The notes beneath the pieces are model-generated. The model was not told the origin of the DNA. It ran no database searches and was given only the letters and a program-made list of their open reading frames with translations. Below, piece after piece: positions 37,086 to 44,724 of a DNA stretch of 64,000 nucleotides. The stretch spans positions 1 through 64,000 of the forward strand of contig CAYUBQ010000010.1 in NCBI GenBank assembly GCA_964443135.1, in the 5' to 3' direction. Source of the stretch: JAIPEI01 sp964443135. GTDB taxonomy: Bacteria > Desulfobacterota > DSM-4660 > Desulfatiglandales > HGW-15. Numbering within the stretch: the stretch's first letter is position 1; the number at the start of each line of letters is the position of its first letter. Position numbers and translations under genes: made by a program.

Positions 37086-37195
37086 TTCGATAACTCCCCT
37101 TTGTCGAGCTGTCGATCCCGGTCACGCACATGGCGTTTCAACCGCTGTCCAAGGGGACCGCGGCTCGAGTTATCGAATTATGCAAAAACGTCCCC
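37068..37195. mobile_element. 128-bp MITE-like element with 28-bp terminal inverted repeats
   Basis: The left arm 37068-37095 begins GGGGACGTTCTTGCATAATT. The right arm 37168-37195 ends AATTATGCAAAAACGTCCCC. They are reverse complements at 27 of 28 positions, with a further CCCCTT/AAGGGG pair inside. No open frame of its own is credible. The left arm encodes the hisS C-terminus and stop codon; the right arm lies 25 bases before the aspS start. It has the size and structure of a miniature inverted-repeat element or large REP unit. Confidence 0.75.
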
Positions 37196-37219
37196 TCATT
37201 GGGGACTGAAGGAGCACGA

Positions 37220-39013
37220 TTGCAGATCGACACGCTGGGAGACTGGAAGAGGACCCACGACTGCGGGGCGCTTCGCGCCGGGGACGCGGGCCGCGAGGTC
37301 GTGCTCATGGGCTGGGTCCACGTGCGGAGGGACCTGGGGAACCTGATCTTCATCGATCTCCGGGACCGGGAGGGCATCACCCAGGTGGTGTTCGACCCCC
37401 AGGTGGACGCCGGGGTCCACGAGCGGGCCCACGTGCTCCGGGGCGAGTGGGTGGTGGCCGTCCGCGGCGAGACCGTCCCCCGGCTCGAGGGGCAGGAGAA
37501 CCCGGACATGGCCACGGGCGCGGTGGAGGTCCGGGCCGGGGCGCTCAAGATCCTGAACCGCACCGAGATCCCGCCCTTCCAGGTGGCGGGGGCGGTGGAC
37601 GCCTCCGAGACCCTCCGGCTCAAGCACCGCTACCTGGAGCTCCGCCGTCCCCGGGTGTTCCGGAACTTCCGCACCCGCCACCGCATCGCGGCCTGCGTGC
37701 GGGACTACCTGAACCGCGAGGGGTTCATCGAGGTGGAGACCCCGGTTCTCACCAAGAGCACCCCGGAGGGCGCCCGGGACTACCTGGTCCCCAGCCGGGT
37801 GAACCAGGGGCTGTTCTACGCCCTGCCCCAATCCCCCCAGCTCTTCAAGCAGCTCCTCATGGTGTCCGGGTTCGACCGGTACTACCAGATCGTCCGCTGC
37901 TTCCGCGACGAGGACCTCCGGGCCGACCGGCAGCCGGAGTTCACCCAGGTGGATCTGGAGATTTCCTTTGCGGACGAGGAGGCCGTGATCGTCCTGCACG
38001 AGGGCCTGATGCAGGCCCTTTACAGCACCGTGCTGGAAAAGGAGCTCACCCTCCCCTTTCCCCGCCTCACCTATCGGGAGGCCATGGACCGGTTCGGCAC
38101 GGACCGGCCGGACACCCGGTTCGGTCTGGAGATCCGGGACCTGACCGGGGCCGCGGCCGAGTCCGAGTTCGGGGTGTTCCGTCAGGTCATTGACGGCGGG
38201 GGCGTGGTCAAGGCGGTCACGGTGCCCGGCGGCGCGGAGGGGTTCTCGAGAAAGGACCTGGACGGGCTGGGCGCGTCCGCGGTCGAGTGGGGCGCCAAGG
38301 GCCTGGCCTGGGCCAAGGTGACCGAGGGCGGCTGGCAGTCCCCCATCAAGAAATTCTTCCCCGAGGGGCTTCAGGAAGAGATGAACCGGGTCGCGGGTGC
38401 GGGACCCGGGGACCTCCTGCTCCTGGTCTCGGACCGGGACGGGACCGCCCTCCACGTCCTGGGCATGCTCCGGCTCCACCTGGCCCGAAGGCTCGGCCTC
38501 GTCCGGAACGACGAGCCCGCTTTCGTCTGGGTGACCGAGTTCCCCCTGCTCGAGCCCGACGACGAGGAGGAGGGACGGCTCACGGCCGTCCACCACCCCT
38601 TTACCGCGCCCCTGGTGGAGGATTTGCCGCGGCTCGCGGATGAGCCCGAGGCGGTGCGGGCCCGGGCCTACGACCTGGTGCTGAACGGGAGCGAGATCGG
38701 GGGCGGGAGCGTGCGGATCCACACCCGCGAGCTCCAGGACGAGATGTTCCGCATCCTGGGGATCACCACCGAGGAGGCCGAGGCCAAGTTCGGCTTCTTC
38801 CTGGAGGCCCTCCGGTACGGAGCGCCCCCCCACGCCGGCATGGCGCTCGGGTTCGACCGCCTGGTGGCCGTCATGACCGGCGCGGAGAGCATCCGCGAGG
38901 TGATCGCCTTTCCCAAGACCCAGCGGGCCACCTGCCCGCTCACCGGCGCCCCGTCCCGGGTGGACGAGCGGCAGCTCGAGGATCTCGGGCTATCGGTCCG
39001 CCCCGAAGAGTAG
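37220..39013 (+). CDS. aspS: Aspartyl-tRNA synthetase
   Basis: 597 codons from the TTG at 37220, with GAAGGAG upstream; the ATG at 37130 would add 30 residues encoded by the repeat element. Bacterial-type class II AspRS. The N-terminal OB-fold anticodon domain has GWVHVRRDLGNLIFIDLRDR. Then come motif 1 (IEVETPVLTKSTPEGARDYL), motif 2 (RCFRDEDLRADRQPEFTQVD), a bacterial GAD insertion domain (about residues 310-430), and motif 3 (GMALGFDRLVAVM). Discriminating versus non-discriminating type cannot be told here. It follows hisS, probably as one transcript. Confidence 0.96.
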   Translation: MQIDTLGDWKRTHDCGALRAGDAGREVVLMGWVHVRRDLGNLIFIDLRDREGITQVVFDPQVDAGVHERAHVLRGEWVVAVRGETVPRLEGQENPDMATGAVEVRAGALKILNRTEIPPFQVAGAVDASETLRLKHRYLELRRPRVFRNFRTRHRIAACVRDYLNREGFIEVETPVLTKSTPEGARDYLVPSRVNQGLFYALPQSPQLFKQLLMVSGFDRYYQIVRCFRDEDLRADRQPEFTQVDLEISFADEEAVIVLHEGLMQALYSTVLEKELTLPFPRLTYREAMDRFGTDRPDTRFGLEIRDLTGAAAESEFGVFRQVIDGGGVVKAVTVPGGAEGFSRKDLDGLGASAVEWGAKGLAWAKVTEGGWQSPIKKFFPEGLQEEMNRVAGAGPGDLLLLVSDRDGTALHVLGMLRLHLARRLGLVRNDEPAFVWVTEFPLLEPDDEEEGRLTAVHHPFTAPLVEDLPRLADEPEAVRARAYDLVLNGSEIGGGSVRIHTRELQDEMFRILGITTEEAEAKFGFFLEALRYGAPPHAGMALGFDRLVAVMTGAESIREVIAFPKTQRATCPLTGAPSRVDERQLEDLGLSVRPEE

Positions 39014-39079
39014 GGCACGGGGTTTGCAGTCGTCTGGGGCCGAGCAGGGGGGCGGGGGTGTTTCACGCAAAAAAGGGAG

Positions 39080-39107
39080 TTGACAACCCCCGCCTCGGGG
39101 GTATACT
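39080..39107 (+). promoter_or_regulatory. Sigma-70 promoter of the cimA-leu operon
   Basis: Consensus -35 TTGACA (39080-39085), 16-base spacer, -10 TATACT (39102-39107). The spacer is filled by a palindrome, ACCCCCG-CCT-CGGGGGT (39086-39102), that could be an operator. Predicted start is near 39114, about 40 bases before the leader peptide. Confidence 0.8.
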
Positions 39108-39153
39108 CACGACTTATCATTTGAACTGCGCCATTCCAGCTCGGGGCATCACC

Positions 39154-39270
39154 ATGCGTTTCACCGCCATCCGGCCCATCATCATTACCACCGCAGCAGG
39201 GGCACCCGTGTGCGCTCTGCTGCTCCTTCTTGGGATCGGTCTGAAACCCCCGGGTCTGATGATGGAATAG
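39154..39270 (+). CDS. Leader peptide of the cimA-leu attenuator
   Basis: 38 codons, ATG to TAG, beginning MRFTAIRPIIITTAAG and containing ALLLLLGIGL. It has three consecutive Ile codons (ATC ATC ATT) and five consecutive Leu codons (CTG CTG CTC CTT CTT), with five Ile and seven Leu in total. It is followed by an intrinsic terminator just before cimA. Composition and position match ilv/leu-type leader peptides. It is likely to sense both charged tRNA-Ile and tRNA-Leu, the end products of the downstream operon. Confidence 0.8.
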   Translation: MRFTAIRPIIITTAAGAPVCALLLLLGIGLKPPGLMME

Positions 39271-39326
39271 TCTGCAACAAACCAGAAAATCCGTTATCAG
39301 GCCACCCTGATAACGGATTTTTTTTT
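39176..39326 (+). promoter_or_regulatory. Transcription attenuator with mutually exclusive RNA structures
   Basis: Three alternative pairings can be read. Segment 1, CCATCATCA (39176-39184, the Ile codon run), is complementary over 9 bases to TGATGATGG (39257-39265). Segment 2, GGTCTGATGATGGA (39253-39266), can pair over 14 positions (G-U allowed) with TCCGTTATCAGGCC (39290-39303). That pairing would dissolve the terminator stem 39288-39301/39306-39319. This is the 1:2, 2:3, 3:4 logic of classical amino-acid attenuators; ribosome stalling on Ile codons would free segment 2 to form the antiterminator. Confidence 0.7.
39288..39326 (+). terminator. Intrinsic terminator (attenuator) upstream of cimA
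   Basis: A perfect 14-bp stem, AATCCGTTATCAGG (39288-39301) with CCTGATAACGGATT (39306-39319), has a four-base loop and is followed by a run of nine T ending at 39326. The cimA start is only 21 bases further on. Confidence 0.93.
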
Positions 39327-39347
39327 GGTCGAAAGCGAGGACCCACC

Positions 39348-40952
39348 ATGCAGTCGGTTACCCTGTACGACACCACCCTCCGAGACGGCACCCAGGGCGA
39401 GCAGGTCACCCTGTCGGCCGAGGACAAGATGAGCATCGCCCGAAAGCTGGACGAGTTCGGCATCCCCTACATCGAGGGGGGATGGCCGGGCTCCAACCCC
39501 AAGGACGCCCGATTCTTCCAGATGGCCCGCAAGGACCCGCTCCGGCAGGCGAGGCTCACGGCCTTCGGGAGCACCCGGAAGCCCGGCGGCAAGGCGGAGA
39601 CCGACCCCAACGTGGCCGCCCTCCTGGAGACCGGGACGGACGTGGTCACGGTGGTGGGCAAGAGCTGGGTCCTCCACGCCACCGAGATCCTGGGGACCAC
39701 CCTGGACGAGAACCTCCGCATGATCCAGGAGACGGTCTCCTACCTCAAGGCCCGGGACCGGGAGGTGATCTACGACGCGGAGCACTTCTTCGACGGCTGC
39801 CTCCGCAACCCGGACTACGCCCTCAGGACCGTTCAGGCGGCCGTGGAGGGGGGCGCGGACTGGATCGTGCTCTGCGACACCAACGGCGGCATGATGCCCC
39901 ACGACCTGGAGGACGCGGTGGTCGAGGCGGCCGCGCGCATCCCCGTCCCCTTCGGCATCCACGTCCACAACGACTGCGGCATGGCCCTGGCCAACTCCCT
40001 GGCCGCGGTCCGCGCGGGCGCCGCCATGGTCCAGGGCACCGTCAACGGGTACGGGGAGCGCTGCGGGAACGCGGACCTGGTTTCCATGCTGGGCGTGCTC
40101 CAGGTCAAGATGGGCTACGACTGCGTCCCCCCGGAGAAGCTCGCCCATCTCACCGAGGTCTCGCGGTTCGTGAGCGAGGTGGCCAACGTGCCCCCCTCGA
40201 ACCAGCGCCCCTTCGTGGGGCGGAGCGCTTTCGCCCACAAGGGCGGCATCCACGTGAGCGCCATCATGAAGAACCCGGCCGCGTACGAGCACGCGGACCC
40301 CGAGCAGGTGGGGAACCGCCGGCGGGTGCTGGTCTCCGACCTCTCGGGGAAGAGCAACATCGCCTACAAGTCCAGGGAGCTGGGCATCTCCCTCGGCGGG
40401 AACGGCTTCGACAGCCGGAAGATCGTGGAGCGGATCAAGGAGATGGAGGACCAGGGCTACCAGTTCGACGCGGCCGAAGGGTCCCTCGAGCTCCTCATGA
40501 AGAAGGTGACCGGCCAGTTCGAGGCCCCCTTCACCCTGGAGTCCTTCCGCGTGACCCTGGAGAAGGACGGAGACGCCCCCACCTCCTCCCACGCCACCAT
40601 CAAGATCTCGGTGGAGGGGGAGGAGGAGATCACCGCGGCCGAGGGGGACGGGCCGGTGAACGCCCTGGACAACGCACTCCGGAAGGCCCTTTACAAGTTC
40701 TACCCGGAGATCCGGGAGATGGGCCTGGTGGACTTCAAGGTCCGGGTGATCGACGGGCAGGCCGCCACGGCCGCCCGGGTCCGGGTCAACATCGAGACCC
40801 GCGACGCCCGGGAGATCTGGTCCACCATCGGGGTCTCGGAGAACGTGATCGAGGCGAGCTGGCAGGCTCTGGCCGACAGCGTGGAGTACAAGCTCCTCAA
40901 GGTACGAAACGGCAAGAACAAGAAGGAGACCCGGAACGCGCAGGCCGGCTGA
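39348..40952 (+). CDS. cimA: (R)-citramalate synthase
   Basis: 534 codons from the ATG at 39348, with GCGAGG upstream. It condenses pyruvate and acetyl-CoA to citramalate, the threonine-independent entry to isoleucine. The HMGL-like TIM barrel shows TLYDTTLRDGTQGEQVTLS at the N-terminus, HVHNDCGMALANSLAAV with metal His residues, and GTVNGYGERCGNADL. The C-terminal LeuA-type regulatory dimer domain covers about residues 400-525. GTQGEQ and YIEGGWPGSNPKD are typical of the CimA branch as opposed to LeuA. First structural gene after the attenuator; leuA follows after 223 bases. Confidence 0.93.
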   Translation: MQSVTLYDTTLRDGTQGEQVTLSAEDKMSIARKLDEFGIPYIEGGWPGSNPKDARFFQMARKDPLRQARLTAFGSTRKPGGKAETDPNVAALLETGTDVVTVVGKSWVLHATEILGTTLDENLRMIQETVSYLKARDREVIYDAEHFFDGCLRNPDYALRTVQAAVEGGADWIVLCDTNGGMMPHDLEDAVVEAAARIPVPFGIHVHNDCGMALANSLAAVRAGAAMVQGTVNGYGERCGNADLVSMLGVLQVKMGYDCVPPEKLAHLTEVSRFVSEVANVPPSNQRPFVGRSAFAHKGGIHVSAIMKNPAAYEHADPEQVGNRRRVLVSDLSGKSNIAYKSRELGISLGGNGFDSRKIVERIKEMEDQGYQFDAAEGSLELLMKKVTGQFEAPFTLESFRVTLEKDGDAPTSSHATIKISVEGEEEITAAEGDGPVNALDNALRKALYKFYPEIREMGLVDFKVRVIDGQAATAARVRVNIETRDAREIWSTIGVSENVIEASWQALADSVEYKLLKVRNGKNKKETRNAQAG

Positions 40953-41175
40953 GCCCGCCCTGCACGCATCCGGCACCCGAACAGACAAGGCGGAAACAGA
41001 CAGATGAAACCCACCACCGTACGATCAGAGGAGCGGTTCACCGCAGATCCCCCCGCAACGGGGGGGCTGCGGAGGGTCCTTGGGGAAGGCCCCGTTTCCG
41101 GTTCGGCACCCGCTTGACATCCATGCGAACCCGGCGCAGCCCTCGAGGGGCGCCGCAAAAGGAAAGGCATTCCCC

Positions 41176-42726
41176 ATGACCGACAGCAACCGCATCATCA
41201 TCTTCGATACCACCCTCCGGGACGGCGAGCAGTCGCCCGGGGCCAGCATGAACACGGCGGAGAAGGTCCGCATCGCCACCCAGCTGGAGCGGCTGGGCGT
41301 GGACGTGATCGAGGCCGGCTTCCCGGCCGCCTCCCCGGGCGACCTGGAGGCGGTCCGCACCATCGCGGAGAAGGTCCGGGGGCTCAGCGTGGCCGCCCTG
41401 GCCCGGACCTCCAGGCAGGACATCGACCGGGCCTGGGAAGCGGTACACGACGCGGCCCGCCCCCGGATTCACACCTTCCTCGCCACCTCGGACATCCACA
41501 TGGAGCACAAGCTCCACATGACCCGCGACCAGGTGGTCGAGGCCGTGGTGGAGGCCGTCCGCTACGCCCGCACCTTCACGGACGACGTGGAGTTCTCGGC
41601 CGAGGACGCCTCCCGGAGCGACCGGGGCTTCCTCTGCCGGGTGTTCGAGGCGGCCGTGGAGGCGGGCGCCACCACGGTGAACGTGCCGGACACGGTGGGC
41701 TACATCCTGCCCCACGAGTTCGGCGACCTGATCCGCTACCTCCGGGAGCACACCCCCAACCTCCACAAGGCGGTCCTGAGCGTCCACTGCCACAACGACC
41801 AGGGGCTGGCCACGGCCAACACCCTGGCGGGCCTGGAGGCCGGCGCCCGCCAGGCGGAGGTCACGGTCAACGGCATCGGCGAGCGGGCCGGCAACACCTC
41901 CCTCGAGGAGGTGGTGATGACCCTCCACAACCACCGGGCCAGCCTGAACCTCACCACCGGCGTCGAGACCCGCGAGATCTACCCCACCAGCCGCCTGGTC
42001 TCCACCATCACGGGCATCGTGATCCAGCCCAACAAGGCCGTGGTGGGGGCCAACGCCTTCGCCCACGAGGCGGGCATCCACCAGGACGGGGTGCTCAAGA
42101 ACCGCCTGACCTACGAGATCATGGAGCCCGAGACCGTGGGCATTTCCCGGAACCGCCTGGTCCTGGGCAAGCACTCGGGGCGCCACGCCTTCCGGGACAA
42201 GCTCGCCGCCCTGGGCTACGAGCTCGAGGAGGAGCAGTTCAACCACCTGTTCCGCAAGTTCAAGGATCTGGCCGACAAGCGGAAAGAGATCCTGGACGAG
42301 GACATCGAGGTGCTCTACGCCGAGGAGATCCTCCGCGCCCCGGACTTCTACCGCCTGGAGTACCTCAACGTGGTGAGCGGCACCCAGCTCGTGCCCACGG
42401 CCATGGTCAAGCTCGCCATCGACGGCGTGGAGATGCAGAGCGCCGGGTTCGGCAACGGACCCATCGACGCGGCCTACAACACCATCGCCAAGATGACCGG
42501 GACCCGCTCCAAGCTGATGCGCTTCTCCATCAGCTCGGCCAGCGGCGGCACCGACGCCCAGGGCGAGGTGACCGTGCGGCTCAGGGAGAACGGCTTCGTG
42601 GCCCTGGGCAAGGGCGCCGACCCGGACATCATCACGGCCAGCGCCAAGGCCTACGTGAACGGCCTGAACCGGCTCGAGTACTTGAAAAAGAACCCCTCCC
42701 TCTCCCCCGAGGAGAGAGGGTTGTGA
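41176..42726 (+). CDS. leuA: 2-isopropylmalate synthase
   Basis: 516 codons from the ATG at 41176 (MTDSNRIIIFDTTLRDGEQS); an in-frame start at 41080 adds low-complexity sequence. It condenses 2-oxoisovalerate and acetyl-CoA, the first step of leucine synthesis. Seen: FDTTLRDGEQSPGASM, HCHNDQGLATANTLAGLEAG and NGIGERAGNTSLEEVVM in the catalytic barrel, and a C-terminal allosteric domain (FCTQ-type region with YNTIAKMTGTRSKLMRFS). Length is that of the short bacterial LeuA type. It lies within the cimA-leu operon. Confidence 0.96.
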   Translation: MTDSNRIIIFDTTLRDGEQSPGASMNTAEKVRIATQLERLGVDVIEAGFPAASPGDLEAVRTIAEKVRGLSVAALARTSRQDIDRAWEAVHDAARPRIHTFLATSDIHMEHKLHMTRDQVVEAVVEAVRYARTFTDDVEFSAEDASRSDRGFLCRVFEAAVEAGATTVNVPDTVGYILPHEFGDLIRYLREHTPNLHKAVLSVHCHNDQGLATANTLAGLEAGARQAEVTVNGIGERAGNTSLEEVVMTLHNHRASLNLTTGVETREIYPTSRLVSTITGIVIQPNKAVVGANAFAHEAGIHQDGVLKNRLTYEIMEPETVGISRNRLVLGKHSGRHAFRDKLAALGYELEEEQFNHLFRKFKDLADKRKEILDEDIEVLYAEEILRAPDFYRLEYLNVVSGTQLVPTAMVKLAIDGVEMQSAGFGNGPIDAAYNTIAKMTGTRSKLMRFSISSASGGTDAQGEVTVRLRENGFVALGKGADPDIITASAKAYVNGLNRLEYLKKNPSLSPEERGL

Positions 42727-42780
42727 TTCCCCCACACTCACACTGTCACCGACACCAACACTGACACCGGGTTTTCATTC

Positions 42781-44046
42781 ATGACCACACCCATGACCAT
42801 CACCGAGAAGATCCTCGCGGCCCATGCGGGCCGCGAGGCCGTTCACCCCGGAGAGCTGATCCAGGTGCGCGTGGACGTAGCCCTGGCCAACGACATCACC
42901 GCGCCGCTCGCCATCCGCGTCTTCCGCGAGATCGGCGTCGAACGCGTCTTCGACCCGGAGCGGGTCGCCCTGGTGGCCGACCACTTCGTCCCCAACAAGG
43001 ACATCGCCTCGGCCGAGCAGACCAAGATCGTCAGGGAGTTCGCCCGGGAGCAGGGCGTCCGCCACTACTACGAGCCGGGCACCGGCGGGGTGGAGCACGT
43101 GATCCTGCCCGAGATGGGGATCGTGGGCCCCGGCGACCTGGTCCTGGGTGCGGACAGCCACACCTGCACCTACGGCGCCCTGGGCGCCTTCTCCGCCGGC
43201 GTGGGGAGCACCGACCTGGGTGCGATCCTCGCCACCGGCGAGACCTGGCTCAAGGTGCCGCCCACCATCCGGGTGGTCTACGAAGGCGGGCTCCGCCCCT
43301 GGGTGGGCGGCAAGGACCTCATCCTCCACACCCTGGGACGGATCGGCGTGGAGGGGGCCACCTACAAGAGCCTCGAGTTCACCGGGCCCGTGGTGGAGGC
43401 CCTCCCCATGGACGACCGGTTCACCATGGCCAACATGGCCGTGGAGGGCGGGGCCAAGAACGGGATCGTGCCCCCGGACGCGACCACCCGGGCCTACGCA
43501 GCCGGGCGCACCCTGCGGGAGCCGGTCTACCACACGAGCGACCCCGAGGCCGGGCTGGACCGGGAGCTCCGCCTGGACGTCTCCAAACTGGACCTCCAGG
43601 TGGCCTTCCCCCACGCCCCGGACAACGTCCGCCCGGTCTCGGACGCAGGCGCAGTCCCCCTGGACCAGGTCTTCATCGGCTCCTGCACCAACGGCCGCCT
43701 GGGCGACCTCCGCCTCGCCGCCTCCCTCCTGAAGGGACGCTCCGCTGCCCCGGGCACCCGCGTCATCGTGCTCCCGGGCTCCCGCGCGGTCTTCCGGGAG
43801 GCGCTTCAAGAGGGCCTCATCGAGACCTTCCTCGCAGCCGGCGCGACCGTGGGTCCGCCCAGCTGCGGCCCCTGCCTGGGCGGGCACCTGGGCATCCTGG
43901 CCGCCGGGGAGCGGGCGCTCGCCACGAGCAACCGGAACTTCGTGGGCCGCATGGGCCACCCCGAGAGCGAGGTCTTTCTCTCGGGCCCGGCCGTGGCCGC
44001 GGCCTCGGCCGTGCTGGGCCGGATCGCGTCGCCCGATGAGCTCTGA
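42781..44046 (+). CDS. leuC: 3-isopropylmalate dehydratase large subunit
   Basis: 421 codons, the short archaeal/bacterial LeuC type. An aconitase-family enzyme with a 4Fe-4S cluster; it isomerises 2- to 3-isopropylmalate, and citramalate to 3-methylmalate in the CimA pathway. Seen: GADSHTCTYGALGAFSAGVG, the Cys ligands in FIGSCTNGRLGDL and GPPSCGPCLGGHLG, and NRNFVGRMG. It acts with LeuD immediately downstream (57 bases). Confidence 0.95.
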   Translation: MTTPMTITEKILAAHAGREAVHPGELIQVRVDVALANDITAPLAIRVFREIGVERVFDPERVALVADHFVPNKDIASAEQTKIVREFAREQGVRHYYEPGTGGVEHVILPEMGIVGPGDLVLGADSHTCTYGALGAFSAGVGSTDLGAILATGETWLKVPPTIRVVYEGGLRPWVGGKDLILHTLGRIGVEGATYKSLEFTGPVVEALPMDDRFTMANMAVEGGAKNGIVPPDATTRAYAAGRTLREPVYHTSDPEAGLDRELRLDVSKLDLQVAFPHAPDNVRPVSDAGAVPLDQVFIGSCTNGRLGDLRLAASLLKGRSAAPGTRVIVLPGSRAVFREALQEGLIETFLAAGATVGPPSCGPCLGGHLGILAAGERALATSNRNFVGRMGHPESEVFLSGPAVAAASAVLGRIASPDEL

Positions 44047-44103
44047 GAGCCACGAAGCAGAGAACGAGAACCGAGCATTTCCCATAGAAAAGAGAGCGCA
44101 ATC

Positions 44104-44598
44104 ATGACGATGGAAGGAAGGGTCTGGCGGTTCGGGGACCACGTGGACACGGACCTGATCATCCCGGCCCGCTACCTGAACGTCTCGGACGCCCGGGAGC
44201 TGGCCGCCCACTGCTTTGCCGACCTCCGGCCCGAGTTCGCCGAAGACGCCCGAACCGGCGACGTCCTGGTGGCGGGCAAGAACTTCGGGTGCGGCTCGTC
44301 GAGGGAGCACGCCCCCCTGGCCATCCGTGAGGCGGGCGTCCGGGCGATCGTGGCCGAGAGCTTCGCCCGGATCTTCTACCGGAACGCCTTCAACATCGGG
44401 CTTCCCCTGTTCGAGTGCACGGAGGCGGCCCGGGCCCTCCAGGAGGGGGACCGCGCGTCCGTGGACCCGGCCACCGGGGAGATCCGGCGCATCGAGACCG
44501 GCGAGGTCTTCCAGGCCGAGCCCATCCCGCCCTTCATGCAGGAGCTCATCGCGGCCGGCGGGCTGGTGCCCTACCTGCGGGAGCGCCGAGGGACGTAA
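44104..44598 (+). CDS. leuD: 3-isopropylmalate dehydratase small subunit
   Basis: 164 codons. Aconitase swivel domain. Seen: WRFGDHVDTDLIIPARYLN near the N-terminus and the substrate loop GKNFGCGSSREHAPLAI (about residues 58-74). Length matches the short LeuD partner of the 420-residue LeuC. It forms the heterodimer or heterotetramer with LeuC, serving both the leucine and citramalate routes. Confidence 0.95.
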   Translation: MTMEGRVWRFGDHVDTDLIIPARYLNVSDARELAAHCFADLRPEFAEDARTGDVLVAGKNFGCGSSREHAPLAIREAGVRAIVAESFARIFYRNAFNIGLPLFECTEAARALQEGDRASVDPATGEIRRIETGEVFQAEPIPPFMQELIAAGGLVPYLRERRGT

Positions 44599-44623
44599 CC
44601 GGGCTCCCACGCTCGGTGTCGGT

Positions 44624-44656
44624 TTTCGCAGGGCGGGGTTTTACACCCCGCCGTCC
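44624..44656 (+). repeat. REP-like hairpin between leuD and leuB
   Basis: GGCGGGGT (44632-44639), a five-base loop and ACCCCGCC (44645-44652) form a perfect 8-bp stem, preceded by TTTTCGCAG. The same unit occurs inverted at 60041-60068, including the TTTTCGTAGGGCGGGGTTTT context, so it is a dispersed repeat. Confidence 0.65.
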
Positions 44657-44724
44657 ACGCCGAACCATCACGACCCCGCAACCGCCCCCGGCGGCCGGCA
44701 GGGGACGTAAAACAGGAGACATCC

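Noticed and set aside
37130..37219. A 30-residue N-terminal extension of AspRS
   Set aside because: The sequence is derived from the inverted-repeat element and lacks family similarity. The TTG at 37220 has a proper ribosome site.
39058..39270. A 70-codon version of the leader frame starting at 39058
   Set aside because: Its start lies upstream of the -35 box of the promoter that transcribes it. The 38-codon leader from 39154 fits the transcript.
41047..41076. GC-rich hairpin CCCCCC-GCAA-CGGGGGG between cimA and leuA
   Set aside because: No T-run follows and it lies inside an operon. It may affect RNA stability but is not a terminator on this evidence.
42729..42775. ACACTCACACTG/GACACCAACACTGACACC-like low-complexity run before leuC
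   Set aside because: Too short and irregular to be a tandem repeat array or a regulatory structure; probably neutral spacer.
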